NCBI RefSeq assembly: GCF_004801905.1
Contig: NZ_SSSN01000009.1
Coordinates: 186,001-250,000, forward strand
Source: Orlajensenia flava
Lineage (GTDB): Bacteria; Actinomycetota; Actinomycetes; Actinomycetales; Microbacteriaceae
Reading direction: 5' to 3'
DNA: 64,000 bases
Shown here: piece after piece, positions 26,133 through 35,323 of the stretch
Position numbering within the stretch: position 1 is the stretch's first letter
Layout of the letters: each line of letters opens with the position of its first letter
Notes under the pieces: model-generated
What the model saw: the letters and a program-made list of their open reading frames with translations, nothing else
What the model was told of the DNA's origin: nothing
The model's database searches: none
Position numbers and translations under genes: made by a program

Positions 26133-27424
26133 ACCTGCTGCTGTCGATCGACGTGATCGACGGCCCGGTGCTCGCCATCCTCGGCACGCTCTCGATCGCT
26201 CTCGTCATCTACCTGCTGCTGCGCGGGCGGGATGCCGAGTGGTTCGTCACGGCGGGAGCGGCGATGCTCGTCGGAGCCCTCGTCGGCTGCGGCCTGCTGT
26301 GGATCGTCAACGTCGGCGGCCTTCTCGGCGGACCGGCCGATAGAGGGGTCTGGTTCTGGGCGCCGGCCGGGTTCGCCGCCATCGGTCTCGCCGTCGTGAA
26401 TCTCTGGCATGCGCGCTGGTGGCGCGTGGTGGTCGCGGTCGTCGCCATCCTCGTCTTCACCCTCACGACCTTCCTCGGCGTCAACGCCGTCTACGGCATC
26501 GGACGCACGCTCGCCGCCTTCCTGCACGTCTCGACCGCCTCGCCGGTGGCCATCCCGAGCGTCGTACCGACCCCCGGCGCCAGCACCACCCCGCTGTACC
26601 AGCGTTGGAAGCCGCCGAAGGACATGCCAGCCCACGGGACGGTCGGCCTGGTTCCGGGCGGCATCCCCAACACCGCATCGGGATTCGACGCCCGCCCGGC
26701 GCAGATCTACCTGCCGCCCGCAGCGCTCGTGGCCGACCCGCCCGAACTGCCGCTCGTGATCATGATGATGGGCCAGCCCGGCGACCCGGATGCGAGCTAC
26801 ATCGGCGACGTGCTCGACGACTACCAGGCGCAGCACGACGGCCTCGCCCCGATCGCACTCGTCGTCGACCAGCTCGGGGATCCGTTCACCGACCCGCTCT
26901 GCCTCAACACCGAGCGCGGGCAGGTCGAGACCTACGTGATGACGGATGTCGTGGGCTGGGCACGCAGCCACCTCAACATCCAGCAGGGCCGGGATGCCTG
27001 GACTGTCGCGGGCTACTCGAACGGCGGGGCGTGCGCGGCGTACTTCGGCTCGAAGCACCCCGACGTCTTCGGCAACCTGCTCGACGTGTCCGGCGTGGAG
27101 TACCCGGGCGCGGAGACCAGCTCGATCGTGCTCGACCAGATCTTCGACGGCGACCAGTCCGCCTTCGACGCGGTGAAGCCCGCGAGCATCATGAGGGCCA
27201 CGGGCGACTATCCCGACACGGTGGCGGTGTTCACGATGGGTCAGTACGACGAGGAGTTCCGTCCGGGCTACGAGCGGCTGTGGCCCGTGGCGAAGGCGGC
27301 GGGAATGCGCGTGACGCACAAGCTCATCATCGGCGCGGGTCACGGTCTCGAGGCTCTCGACGGCGGCCTCGACGAGGGCTTCCGAGTGCTCTACCCGCGG
27401 CTGGGTCTGGACGCGGGCGAGTAG
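26129..27424 (+). CDS. Membrane-anchored alpha/beta-fold esterase
   Basis: A 431-residue protein with four N-terminal membrane helices (about residues 13-31, 39-66, 75-93 and 97-118) and an exported esterase domain. The nucleophile elbow is VAGYSNGGACAAYFG; the oxyanion region is LPLVIMMMGQPG; a C-terminal GAGHGLEALDGG supplies the likely catalytic His. The fold resembles the esterase-D/antigen-85 superfamily. A mycolyltransferase role is unlikely in a lineage thought to lack mycolic acids. GTG start overlaps the preceding stop. Confidence 0.8.
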   Translation: MNLLLSIDVIDGPVLAILGTLSIALVIYLLLRGRDAEWFVTAGAAMLVGALVGCGLLWIVNVGGLLGGPADRGVWFWAPAGFAAIGLAVVNLWHARWWRVVVAVVAILVFTLTTFLGVNAVYGIGRTLAAFLHVSTASPVAIPSVVPTPGASTTPLYQRWKPPKDMPAHGTVGLVPGGIPNTASGFDARPAQIYLPPAALVADPPELPLVIMMMGQPGDPDASYIGDVLDDYQAQHDGLAPIALVVDQLGDPFTDPLCLNTERGQVETYVMTDVVGWARSHLNIQQGRDAWTVAGYSNGGACAAYFGSKHPDVFGNLLDVSGVEYPGAETSSIVLDQIFDGDQSAFDAVKPASIMRATGDYPDTVAVFTMGQYDEEFRPGYERLWPVAKAAGMRVTHKLIIGAGHGLEALDGGLDEGFRVLYPRLGLDAGE

Positions 27425-27557
27425 CGTCGCGCGCCCGTTGCCCTCCCGATCTCATCCCCTCATCTCGCACTCGACCCCACACCCTCTCCTCTTGTATTCA
27501 CCCGCACCTCGCACCCTCTTTCCTCACCTCGTCCCACTCCCCCTCTTGCAGCCGCGC

Positions 27558-27628
27558 ATTCAGGCAATCGGTCGCCAGTCAGGCTGTAATTCGGGGTTTC
27601 AGCCTGAACAGCGTTCTATTGCCTGAAT
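27558..27628. repeat. Nested inverted-repeat element, copy 1
   Basis: Outer arms ATTCAGGCAAT (27558-27568) and ATTGCCTGAAT (27618-27628) are a perfect 11-bp inverted repeat, flanked by GCGC on both sides. Inner arms TCAGGCTG (27579-27586) and CAGCCTGA (27600-27607) are a perfect 8-bp inverted repeat. Two related copies lie at 61231-61301 and 61390-61460. It is downstream of the esterase. Confidence 0.85.
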
Positions 27629-27804
27629 CCGCGCGGGGTCGCGGCGCGGGAGCGGGATGGCGGCTGAGCAGGGGGGCCGGCCGAGGGGGTGCCGCCCGAA
27701 CAGGAGCGCCCTAGCGGGACGCCGCCCGAGCGTGAGGCCGACGCAACGAGTGCCCCGCGTTCTGCCCTCAGCAGACGGGGCTGCGCGCATCCGTCCCGCC
27801 GCCC
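27629..27804. other. Intergenic region before the epimerase, no gene seen
   Basis: G/C-rich sequence with degenerate CCGCCCGA tracts and no coding frame. Confidence 0.5.
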
Positions 27805-27810
27805 TAGCGT
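27805..27810 (+). promoter_or_regulatory. Predicted -10 box TAGCGT, leaderless
   Basis: TAGCGT, then TGTGGC, then the epimerase ATG at 27817. Confidence 0.55.
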
Positions 27811-27816
27811 TGTGGC

Positions 27817-28854
27817 ATGAGCGAGCGCAGCGCCTTCATCATCGGCGGAACGGGACAGATCGGCACCGCGACGGCGGAGCGCCTCCTCCGAGACGGATGG
27901 CGCGTGACCACGGCCCATCGCGGCGAGCGCTCGGCCGCGGGGGTGGCGGGCGCGACATCCGTGATCCTCGATCGCGACGACACGGATGCGCTGCGCTCGG
28001 CAGCAGCCGGCCACGACGTCGTGGTCGACACGGTCGCCTACCGGCCTGAGCACGCCGACCAGCTCATCGAGCTGGCTCCGGAGGTCGGCTCGCTCGTCGT
28101 CATCTCAACCGGATCGGTGGCCGCACCGCTGACGGGAACCTGGCTCGAGGCCTCCACCGGGCTGGACGACGCACCGCGCTACCCCGATCCGCTCGACGAG
28201 GACGTCGCCATCCTCGACAGCGCAACGGACGCCTACTCGCCCAATAAGGCCGAGGTCGAACGGCGACTGCGCGCGACCGAGCTGCCCATCAGCATCCTGC
28301 GACCGGGCGCCATCCACGGCCCGGCGAGTCCGATGCTGCGGGAGTGGTACTTCATCAAGCGGGTGCTCGACGGCAGGCCGTTCGCGATCCTGGCCTACGA
28401 CGGCGAGAGCCTGTTCTCGACGACCGACACCCGCAACATCGCCGAGCTCATCGCGCTGTGCGCCGACAATCCCGGCGCTCGACTGCTCAACGCCGTCGAC
28501 GAGGAGCTGCTCACGGTCGCCGAGATCGGGCGGACCGTGTTCGACCTCATGGGTCATGACGCGCCCATCCGAACGATCTCGGGACCGCCGCGCGCCGACG
28601 GCGTGGGCGACAGCCCGTGGGCGCTCGCGCATCCGTTGCGGATGCCAATGGATCGCGCGCGACGCGAACTCGGCTATCGGCAGGCGGTGAGCTACCGCGA
28701 CGGCATGACGGATGCGATCGAGTGGTCCGTCTCGGCGTTGCGAGCGGCGGAGGCGCGCGGGGGCGACTGGCGCGATGCGTTCCCGATCATGGTGTCGCGC
28801 TATGGAGCCGGCGAGTGGTTCCCCTACGACGCCGAGGACGCCTTCCCCGGCTGA
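27817..28854 (+). CDS. NAD-dependent epimerase/dehydratase (extended SDR)
   Basis: A 345-residue cytosolic protein with an N-terminal Rossmann motif FIIGGTGQIGTATAERLL. The usual SDR Tyr-x3-Lys can be placed at YSPNKAEVE. ILRPGAIHGPASP matches the conserved region of nucleoside-sugar epimerase-like proteins. The substrate is unknown. Its last 31 bases overlap the convergent ClC gene, and its stop lies inside an 18-bp tandem repeat. Confidence 0.8.
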   Translation: MSERSAFIIGGTGQIGTATAERLLRDGWRVTTAHRGERSAAGVAGATSVILDRDDTDALRSAAAGHDVVVDTVAYRPEHADQLIELAPEVGSLVVISTGSVAAPLTGTWLEASTGLDDAPRYPDPLDEDVAILDSATDAYSPNKAEVERRLRATELPISILRPGAIHGPASPMLREWYFIKRVLDGRPFAILAYDGESLFSTTDTRNIAELIALCADNPGARLLNAVDEELLTVAEIGRTVFDLMGHDAPIRTISGPPRADGVGDSPWALAHPLRMPMDRARRELGYRQAVSYRDGMTDAIEWSVSALRAAEARGGDWRDAFPIMVSRYGAGEWFPYDAEDAFPG

Positions 28855-30269
28855 TCGGGCCGCGCCGGCTGATCGGGCTGGCCATCCTGATCGGGCCGAA
28901 CCGGCTCATCGGCCCGCGCCGTCTCACCGGGCGCCTCCGGTCCAATCGAGGGTGGGACATCCGTCGGCGGCAACCGGTCGGGTCGAGGGGCCGGCACGCG
29001 CACGATCATCTCGGGCGCCTTGGTGACGACGAGCCACGCGGGAAGCAGCGCGAGGCAGAGCACCGGGAGGGCGGCAATGCTCCCCGTGATGACGACGGCG
29101 ACGAAGAGGGCGATCCATCCGTCCCGACCGACGGCCAGCAGCATGCCGAGGACCCCCGCGGAGACGGCGATCGGCACCGGGATGCCCGGAAGGAGCGCTT
29201 GGGCGAGCACGCCGATCGCGGCACCGATGAAGACGGCCGGGAAGATGCGACCGCCACGGAACCCGGCCGCGGCAGCGACGATGAGCGCGACGAGCTTGAT
29301 GACGACGATGAGCACTAGCTGGCCGGCCGTGAAGTCCGCGCGGTCTGCAACGAGTTGAGCGAGCTGTGCGAGGCCCTTGAACAGGGTGATCGGCCCGCCG
29401 ATCGCGCCCAGGATGCCGAGCACGACGCCGCCGACGGTCACGTACAGCGCCGGGTTGCGCAGCAGCCGGAAGGTCGCGTGAACCCGCGGGAAGACGACGG
29501 CAGCGAGGACGCCGATGGCTGCGGCGATCACAGCGATGACCACGGCGCTCAGCAGGTCGATCGGGGCGACGGAGGTGTAGGCGGGCATGGGAACGGCGAA
29601 CGACGGATGCGCGAGCAGCGTCATGGTCACCGCTCCGGCGCCGGCCGACGCGAGCGGCATGAAGAGGCGATCCCACAGCGCACCGCCCGCCGCCATGCCC
29701 CCGACGATGCCGGTGAAGGCCAGCACGGCCGCGACGGGGGTGCCGAACAGGGCGCCGATCGTTCCGGCCGCAGTGATGAGCAGCACGAACTGCACAGGCA
29801 GCGCCGGCCATAGCCGCGCGAGCAAAGCCACGAGGATGGCCGTGTTGATGGCGATGATCGGGCTCTCCGGCCCGAGGCTCACGCCGCCGGCGAGGGCGAG
29901 GACGGTGACAACGATGAGCGACGGAACAGATGCCAGCGGCAGCGGCGGGGCCGTCAGTCCGGTGGTTGCTGAATCGTCGCCACCGTGCCCGGGAAGCAAC
30001 CAGACGCAGAGCCCGACGGCCAGGCCTGTGAGGCTCAGCACGCCGAAGATCCACCAGCCGGAGTCGGGGTCGACGCCGACGGCGTGCGGCAGGGTCGACC
30101 AGATGACGTTCTGAAGAGCCCCGGCCACCTCGTCGAGTGCGAACAGCACGAGTGCGGACACGACGCCAATCACGATCGCCGGCACGCTGAGCGTGAGAAG
30201 ACGACGCACGCCCGGCGACTCGGTGCCGGGGGGCGCGGCGGGCGTCACCGCATCGGGCCGCGCCGTCAT
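28824..30269 (-). CDS. ClC-family chloride channel/transporter
   Basis: A 481-residue membrane protein with about ten hydrophobic segments. ClC signature regions are GGVSLGPESPIIAI (with the gating-type Glu), FGTPVAAVLAFTGIVGG and FRGGRIFPAVFIGAAIG. The cytosolic tail (about residues 425-481) is Pro/Asp rich and ends in hexapeptide-like units (EPVRPD, QDGQPD, QPARPD). Its ATG overlaps the stop of the upstream oxidase by four bases. Confidence 0.88.
   Translation of the reverse strand: MTARPDAVTPAAPPGTESPGVRRLLTLSVPAIVIGVVSALVLFALDEVAGALQNVIWSTLPHAVGVDPDSGWWIFGVLSLTGLAVGLCVWLLPGHGGDDSATTGLTAPPLPLASVPSLIVVTVLALAGGVSLGPESPIIAINTAILVALLARLWPALPVQFVLLITAAGTIGALFGTPVAAVLAFTGIVGGMAAGGALWDRLFMPLASAGAGAVTMTLLAHPSFAVPMPAYTSVAPIDLLSAVVIAVIAAAIGVLAAVVFPRVHATFRLLRNPALYVTVGGVVLGILGAIGGPITLFKGLAQLAQLVADRADFTAGQLVLIVVIKLVALIVAAAAGFRGGRIFPAVFIGAAIGVLAQALLPGIPVPIAVSAGVLGMLLAVGRDGWIALFVAVVITGSIAALPVLCLALLPAWLVVTKAPEMIVRVPAPRPDRLPPTDVPPSIGPEAPGETARADEPVRPDQDGQPDQPARPDQPGKASSAS
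28851..28940. repeat. Five-unit 18-bp tandem repeat at the epimerase/ClC junction
   Basis: CTGATCGGGC or a close variant recurs at 28851, 28869, 28887, 28905 and 28923, exactly 18 bases apart. The epimerase TGA is in the first unit. On the minus strand the units encode the hexapeptide repeats of the ClC tail. Confidence 0.85.
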
Positions 30270-31570
30270 GAGCGCAATACCTTCGAGGTGAGGCCGCGCA
30301 CCGAGGTCTCACCGGCGAGCGCGAGCGCGATGTCCAGTTCAGCGAGCAGGTTGCGAATCACCTCGGCGACTCCGAGCGCACCGCCCACCGCGAGGCCGTA
30401 GGCGTACTGCCGACCGATGCCTACGGCCGTCGCACCGAGAGCGAGCGCGATGAGCGCATCCGTCCCACTCCGGATGCCGCCATCCATGATCACCGGAACC
30501 GCGCCGGCCACCCGTCCGACGACCCCCGGCAGCGCGTCCAGCGTCGCCACCGAACGATCGAGTTGCCGGCCGCCGTGGTTGGAGACCCACACGCCGTCGA
30601 CTCCGGCATCCAGCGCCCGCGCAGCGTCATCCGGATGCATGATGCCCTTCAGGATGATGGGCAGCGTCGTCCATTCGCGGAGCTTCACGAGGTCGTTCCA
30701 CGTGAGCGCCGGATCGGAGAACACGTCGAGGAACGTCTCGACGGCCGCCCGCGGGAGCGGTGAGCGCAGGGCGCCTGCCAGACCACCTGGGCTCACCGAC
30801 GTGCCCGCGCTCGCGCGCGCCATCCGGAGGGCCGTGGCGATCGCGGTGGGCGTGACCTTGACGGCGGTGTCGTCGTGGCGGGGCCGACCGGCGCGTTCTC
30901 GCACGAGTCCCGCGAAAACGGGGTCGCTGGTGTACTGCGCGATCCCACGTCCGCGCGTGAACGGCAGGTAGCCGAGGTCGAGGTCGCGAGCACGCCAGCC
31001 GAGGAGGTGGGTGTCGAGGGTCACGACGATCGCCTCGCAGCCGCACTCCTCCGCCCGCTGCAGGAAGCTCTCGTTGAGCGCGTCATCGGAGCTCCAGTAG
31101 AGCTGGAACCAGCGCGGACGACCGGGGGCGGTCGCGTCCATGGCGACGGCGACCTCCTCCATCGGCACGGATGCCTGGTTGGAGAGCACGTACGGCACCG
31201 CGTTCGCCGCGGCGGCCCGGCCGACCGCGAGGTCCGCTTCGGGGTGGGCCAGCTCGGCGACCCCCACCGGGGAGAGTACGAACGGCGTGCGGCGCTGCTT
31301 TCCGAGGAGGTCGACGGTCAGGTCGCGCTCGGAGACGTCGCGGAGGACGCGGGGCCAGATGGCGTGCCGGGCGAACGCGGCGCGGTTCGCCTCGACGGTG
31401 TGCTCCGACCCGGCACCTCCCGCGAGATAGGCGAAGGCCTCCGGACGCAGGGTGTGCTCCGCCGCGCGGGCGAGCTCATCGCGGTCGACGGGCACGATCG
31501 GTCGAGTACCGCTGACGCCGGCGCGGAAGATCGCCGACTGCACCGAACGCCCGTAACCCGTGTCCGCCAT
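30266..31570 (-). CDS. FMN-dependent alpha-hydroxy-acid oxidase (lactate monooxygenase-like)
   Basis: A 434-residue flavoenzyme. FMN and active-site motifs are visible: LSPVGVAELAHPEAD, ILKGIMHPDDA (Lys), VSNHGGRQLD (catalytic His and Arg) and MDGGIRSGTDALIALALGA. The insert around the loop and GRQYAYGLA fit lactate 2-monooxygenase/LldD relatives; the exact substrate is uncertain. ATG 31570 is preferred, with GGGAG six bases upstream; a TTG at 31594 is also in frame. Coupled to the ClC gene by ATGA. Confidence 0.87.
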   Translation of the reverse strand: MADTGYGRSVQSAIFRAGVSGTRPIVPVDRDELARAAEHTLRPEAFAYLAGGAGSEHTVEANRAAFARHAIWPRVLRDVSERDLTVDLLGKQRRTPFVLSPVGVAELAHPEADLAVGRAAAANAVPYVLSNQASVPMEEVAVAMDATAPGRPRWFQLYWSSDDALNESFLQRAEECGCEAIVVTLDTHLLGWRARDLDLGYLPFTRGRGIAQYTSDPVFAGLVRERAGRPRHDDTAVKVTPTAIATALRMARASAGTSVSPGGLAGALRSPLPRAAVETFLDVFSDPALTWNDLVKLREWTTLPIILKGIMHPDDAARALDAGVDGVWVSNHGGRQLDRSVATLDALPGVVGRVAGAVPVIMDGGIRSGTDALIALALGATAVGIGRQYAYGLAVGGALGVAEVIRNLLAELDIALALAGETSVRGLTSKVLRS

Positions 31571-31636
31571 CCACCACTCCCGCCGTCGCGTCAACGCTAG
31601 CGCCGAAGCGTCGCCCCCGGCAGGTCGGCCTGCCGG

Positions 31637-31762
31637 TCGAGTAGCGCAGACGCGCAGCGGCTCCGCGTATCGAGACCCTCGAACGTGCGAGTGGCGGGTT
31701 TCGATACGCCTGCTCGCTGCGCTCGCGGGCTACTCAACCAGCAGCTACTCAACCAGCGGCTA
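31637..31762. repeat. Inverted pair of TCGATACG...CTACTCGACC repeats
   Basis: GGTTTCGATACGCCTGCTCG starts at 31697 and runs into CTACTCAACCAGC. An inverted copy, GTCGAGTAGCGC...GCGTATCGAGACCC, lies at 31637-31678. Further CTACTCAACCAGC and CTACTCGACC units reach 31769. The stop codon of the adjacent AlkD-like gene (31760-31762) is inside the last unit. Confidence 0.8.
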
Positions 31763-32350
31763 CTCGACCTGCAGGGCGGCACGCGCAAGGGCGAGTGCCT
31801 CGCCGACGATGGGGTCGTCCTCGACGACGGATGCCCAGCGGATGCGGCGAGCCGCCCGCTCGACATCGCCGCCGCCGGCCCGCAACTCGCGGAGGGGCGC
31901 GAGCAGGGCTGCACGACGCAGCCACGGGCCGTCCTCGCGCGACCACCGATCGAGCACGAGCTCAGCGCGCCCCCGCGAGCGGGCGTCGAGCCCGCTCATC
32001 AGCTCCCCGACCACGTCGACGGCGAGCAGGTCGACGAGTTGCCGCCGCTCACCATCACGCACGAACCCCTCGACGCGTGTGAGATCCGTCGCCTGCAACT
32101 CCCCCACGCGCGACTGCAGCAGCACGACCGCCGCGAGGCGGAGCTCCTCGACCCCTCGAGCCCACAGCTCACTGCTGAGCGCGGTCAGCTCGTCGTGACC
32201 GAGCGACGGATAGCGGCGGAGCGCATCCCGCACGGTCCCGCGCACTGCTCCGACTGATGCGCCGTACGACCCGGCATCGCCCCAACCGGATCCCTCCCGC
32301 CGCAGGGTCTCGTCGATCCAGTCGGCAGCCTCGCCAGATGCGTCGCTCAG
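31760..32350 (-). CDS. AlkD-like DNA alkylation repair protein, probable CTG start
   Basis: A helical HEAT-like protein of about 196 residues. LSSELWARGVEELRLAAVVLLQ, LVLDRWSREDGPWLRRAALLAP and FVRDGERRQLVDLLAVDVVGEL match the AlkD fold. AlkD glycosylases excise positively charged alkylated bases. No ATG, GTG or TTG is in frame at the expected N-terminus. A CTG at 32350 gives a four-base CTGA overlap with the upstream stop, matching the ATGA/GTGA overlaps elsewhere, so it is proposed as the start. The last codons come from a repeat. Confidence 0.65.
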   Translation of the reverse strand: MSDASGEAADWIDETLRREGSGWGDAGSYGASVGAVRGTVRDALRRYPSLGHDELTALSSELWARGVEELRLAAVVLLQSRVGELQATDLTRVEGFVRDGERRQLVDLLAVDVVGELMSGLDARSRGRAELVLDRWSREDGPWLRRAALLAPLRELRAGGGDVERAARRIRWASVVEDDPIVGEALALARAALQVE

Positions 32351-33294
32351 TGCACGTACTCCAGCAGGTCGAGGCCGACCTGGCGCATGCCGTCGAGCAC
32401 CGCGAGTCGCGCGGTGAGGTTGGTGTCGGCGAAGTACATGGAGACGGCGTAGGAGACCGCGGCGCGGGGGCCGCGCAGAACGCCGGCATCGGCGCGCACT
32501 CCGGCATCCGTTCCCGTCTTGTTGACCAGCAGGATGCCGTGGTCGCCCGTGCGATGAGCGAGCGGATCGAGGCCGAACGCGTTGGCGACCATCGACAGAT
32601 CGGTGTTCAGCGAGAGCCAGCCGATGACCCGCTGCGACACCTCCTTCGAGACGATCTCGCCGCGGGCGAGCGCCGAGAACAACCAAGTCAGCTCGTTGGC
32701 CGAACCGATGGAGAGCTGGGGCGCGTCGTCGGGACCGCGGTGGTCGCGCACGAGGTCGAGGAGGGCGGTGCGCTTGAGCCCCAGGGACTCGGTGCGGGCG
32801 CGCACGGCCTCCAGCCCGACGGTGCGGATGAGCACGTTCGTCGCGAGGTTGTCGCTCGTGGCGCCGATGAGTGCCGCGAGGTCGGCGATGGGCAGCGCCG
32901 GCGCCTGCAGGTGCTGCCAGATGCCCGAGTCGCCCACGTAGTCGCCCGAATTGCGGTCGAGGATGGCGAACGCGTTGAACGCGGGATCCGCCAGCCGCGC
33001 GGCGACCTCGACGAGCAGCAGCACCTTGCCGATCGACGCGGTGGGCATGACCACGTGGTCGTCTACGGAGAACAGCACCTTGCCGTTCGAGAGGTCCACC
33101 GCTCGCGCCGAGACCTGCACGCCGTTGATCGCGAGCTCGCCCAACGCGGTGAATCCGCGGGCGAAGTTGTCCTGGTTCTCGCCCCCGGTGTGGCGCCCCG
33201 CTCGGATGGACGTGTGGCGCGCACGACGTTCGGATTCCATCGCAGGGATCGACAACGTTGTTCCTTCTGAGGGGACGAAAAGGGGGAGGCTCAC
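32347..33294 (-). CDS. Serine hydrolase, class A beta-lactamase fold
   Basis: Up to 315 residues. Three penicillin-recognising motifs are present: SIGK (TASIGKVLLL), SDN (ATSDNLATN) and KTG (LVNKTGTDAG). No signal peptide is visible, so it may be cytosolic and not a true resistance enzyme. The start is uncertain: GTG 33294, TTG 33255 (with AAGGA six bases upstream) and ATG 33240 are all in frame. Translationally coupled to the AlkD-like gene. Confidence 0.82.
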   Translation of the reverse strand: MSLPLFVPSEGTTLSIPAMESERRARHTSIRAGRHTGGENQDNFARGFTALGELAINGVQVSARAVDLSNGKVLFSVDDHVVMPTASIGKVLLLVEVAARLADPAFNAFAILDRNSGDYVGDSGIWQHLQAPALPIADLAALIGATSDNLATNVLIRTVGLEAVRARTESLGLKRTALLDLVRDHRGPDDAPQLSIGSANELTWLFSALARGEIVSKEVSQRVIGWLSLNTDLSMVANAFGLDPLAHRTGDHGILLVNKTGTDAGVRADAGVLRGPRAAVSYAVSMYFADTNLTARLAVLDGMRQVGLDLLEYVH

Positions 33295-33331
33295 GGCAGC
33301 TTAGCCCCTCATCGGGGGTGCCGCCCGCGTG

Positions 33332-35311
33332 TCACCAGATCGTCACGCGCTCGTCGGACGGCAACCAGGATGCGTCCGATTCCTGCACTCCGAAAGCGGA
33401 GTAGAACTCATCGATGTTGCGCACGATCTGGTTGCAGCGGAACTCGTTCGGCGAGTGCGGATCGATTGCCAGCAGACGGATGACCTCCGCATCCCGAGCC
33501 TTCAGCTGCCACGCCTGCGCCCACGACAGGAAGAACCGCTGCGCCCCCGTGAGGCCGTCGATGACGGGTGGCTCGGCGCCGTCCAGCGAGATGACGTACG
33601 CCTTCCACGCGATCGCCAGGCCCCCCAGGTCACCGATGTTCTCGCCGATCGTGAGGGCGCCGTTGACGTGGTGGTCGGGCACCTGCAGCGGCGCGAGCGC
33701 GTCGTACTGGGCTATCAGGGAGGCGGTGCGCTCGTCGAAAGCCGCCCGGTCGGCTTCGGTCCACCAGTCGGTGAGCCGGCCGTCGCCGTCGAACTTGGAG
33801 CCCTGGTCGTCGAAACCGTGTCCGATCTCGTGGCCGATGACCGCGCCGATCGCACCGTAGTTGGCCGCGGCATCCCGCTCGGGCGAGAAGAACGGGTACT
33901 GCAGGATCGCCGCCGGGAAGACGATCTCGTTGAACCCGGGGTTGTAGTACGCGTTGATGGTCTGCGGGGTCATGAACCACTCGTCGCGGTCGAGCGGCTT
34001 GCCGATCTTGCCGAGCTCGCGGTCGAACTCGTAGTGGGCCGTCGCACGCACGTTGGAGACCAGGTCGTCGGAGCTGATCGCGAGCGAGGAGTAGTCGCGC
34101 CACTTCACCGGGAAGCCGATCTTGGGCGTGAATTTGCCGAGCTTCTCGAGCGCGCGGGCGCGGGTGTCCTCACCCATCCAGTCCAGCTGCGAGATGGACT
34201 GCCGGTAGGCCTCGACGAGGTTGGCGACCAACACGTCCATCGCCGTCTTGGACTCCTGCGGGAAGTGCCGCTCGACGTAGATGCGTCCGACGGCCTCTCC
34301 CATCGCGCCCTCGACCAGCGAGACACCGCGCTTCCAGCGCACGCGCATCTCAGGCGTGCCGGACAGGGTGCGGCCGTAGAAGTCGAAGTTGGCCTCGACG
34401 AACGCCGTCGAGAGGTAGGCGGCATTGGAACGGATGATCTGCCAGCTCAGCCAGTCCCGCCACGCGTCGATGTGCTCGTCGACGAGCAGCGCGCCGAGCC
34501 CGGTGAGGAACTCCGGCTGACGCACGACGACGTTCGCGAGGGCTCCAGCCGGGGCACCGACGGCGTCGAGCCAGACGTTCAGGTCGGCGCCCGCCGGCTC
34601 GGCGACCGCAGCGGCCACCTCGTCCCAGGTGCGCAGGTTGTAGGTCTTCTCGCTGTCGCGCGAGGCGACGTTGTCCCAGTGGTGGCCCGCGACATCCGTC
34701 TCCAGGGTGAAGACGCGCTCGGCACGCTCGGCGGCGTCGCTCATACCGGCCAGGCCGAACATGCGCTCGAGGTGGGCGCGGTAGGCATCGCGGATCTCGG
34801 CGAAGGAGTCCTCGCGGAAGTAGCTCTCGTCGGGCAGTCCGATGCCGCCCTGCTCGACGAAAACGAGGTAGCGCTCGGGGTTGCCGGGGTCGTTGTCGAC
34901 GAACAGCTGGGCGAACCCGCTGACGCCGTCGTGCTCGAGGCTGCCGAGCGCGCTCAGCAGGTCGGGGACGGAGTGGACGGATGCGGCGAGCGCGAGCTGC
35001 TCGGCGATCGGGGCGGCCCCGAGCGACTCGATGCGCTCATCGTCCATGAAGCTCGCGAACAGGTCGCCGACCTTCCGCTCCTCGTCGGTGCGCCCGTCGG
35101 TCTTGTCGGCCGACTCGACGATGATGTCGTGCACCGCCTGCTCGGCCGCCTCGTGCAGTACGTAGAAGGAGCCCCAGCGCGCCTTGTCCGACGGAATCTC
35201 CGTCCGCGCCATCCACGAGCCGTTGACGTGACGGAACAGGTCGTCCTGCGGACGGATGCTGTCGTCGAGTTCGGCGGTGTCGATTCCAGAGGTGAGCGCG
35301 TCATCGGTCAT
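33332..35311 (-). CDS. M13 family zinc metallopeptidase (PepO-like)
   Basis: A 659-residue peptidase of the neprilysin family. The zinc motif is VIGHEIGHGFDDQGSKFDG, followed by ENIGDLGGL carrying the third ligand; an NAYYNPGFNEIVFPAAILQ substrate-binding region precedes them. No signal peptide is visible, consistent with the cytosolic actinobacterial form. ATG 35311 has GGAGGA directly before it, and that is also the six-base gap after a TAGGCT box. Confidence 0.93.
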   Translation of the reverse strand: MTDDALTSGIDTAELDDSIRPQDDLFRHVNGSWMARTEIPSDKARWGSFYVLHEAAEQAVHDIIVESADKTDGRTDEERKVGDLFASFMDDERIESLGAAPIAEQLALAASVHSVPDLLSALGSLEHDGVSGFAQLFVDNDPGNPERYLVFVEQGGIGLPDESYFREDSFAEIRDAYRAHLERMFGLAGMSDAAERAERVFTLETDVAGHHWDNVASRDSEKTYNLRTWDEVAAAVAEPAGADLNVWLDAVGAPAGALANVVVRQPEFLTGLGALLVDEHIDAWRDWLSWQIIRSNAAYLSTAFVEANFDFYGRTLSGTPEMRVRWKRGVSLVEGAMGEAVGRIYVERHFPQESKTAMDVLVANLVEAYRQSISQLDWMGEDTRARALEKLGKFTPKIGFPVKWRDYSSLAISSDDLVSNVRATAHYEFDRELGKIGKPLDRDEWFMTPQTINAYYNPGFNEIVFPAAILQYPFFSPERDAAANYGAIGAVIGHEIGHGFDDQGSKFDGDGRLTDWWTEADRAAFDERTASLIAQYDALAPLQVPDHHVNGALTIGENIGDLGGLAIAWKAYVISLDGAEPPVIDGLTGAQRFFLSWAQAWQLKARDAEVIRLLAIDPHSPNEFRCNQIVRNIDEFYSAFGVQESDASWLPSDERVTIW

Positions 35312-35317
35312 TCCTCC

Positions 35318-35323
35318 AGCCTA
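35318..35323 (-). promoter_or_regulatory. Predicted -10 box TAGGCT for the M13 peptidase
   Basis: TAGGCT, six bases (GGAGGA), ATG. The hexamer is identical to that of hemB. Confidence 0.5.
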
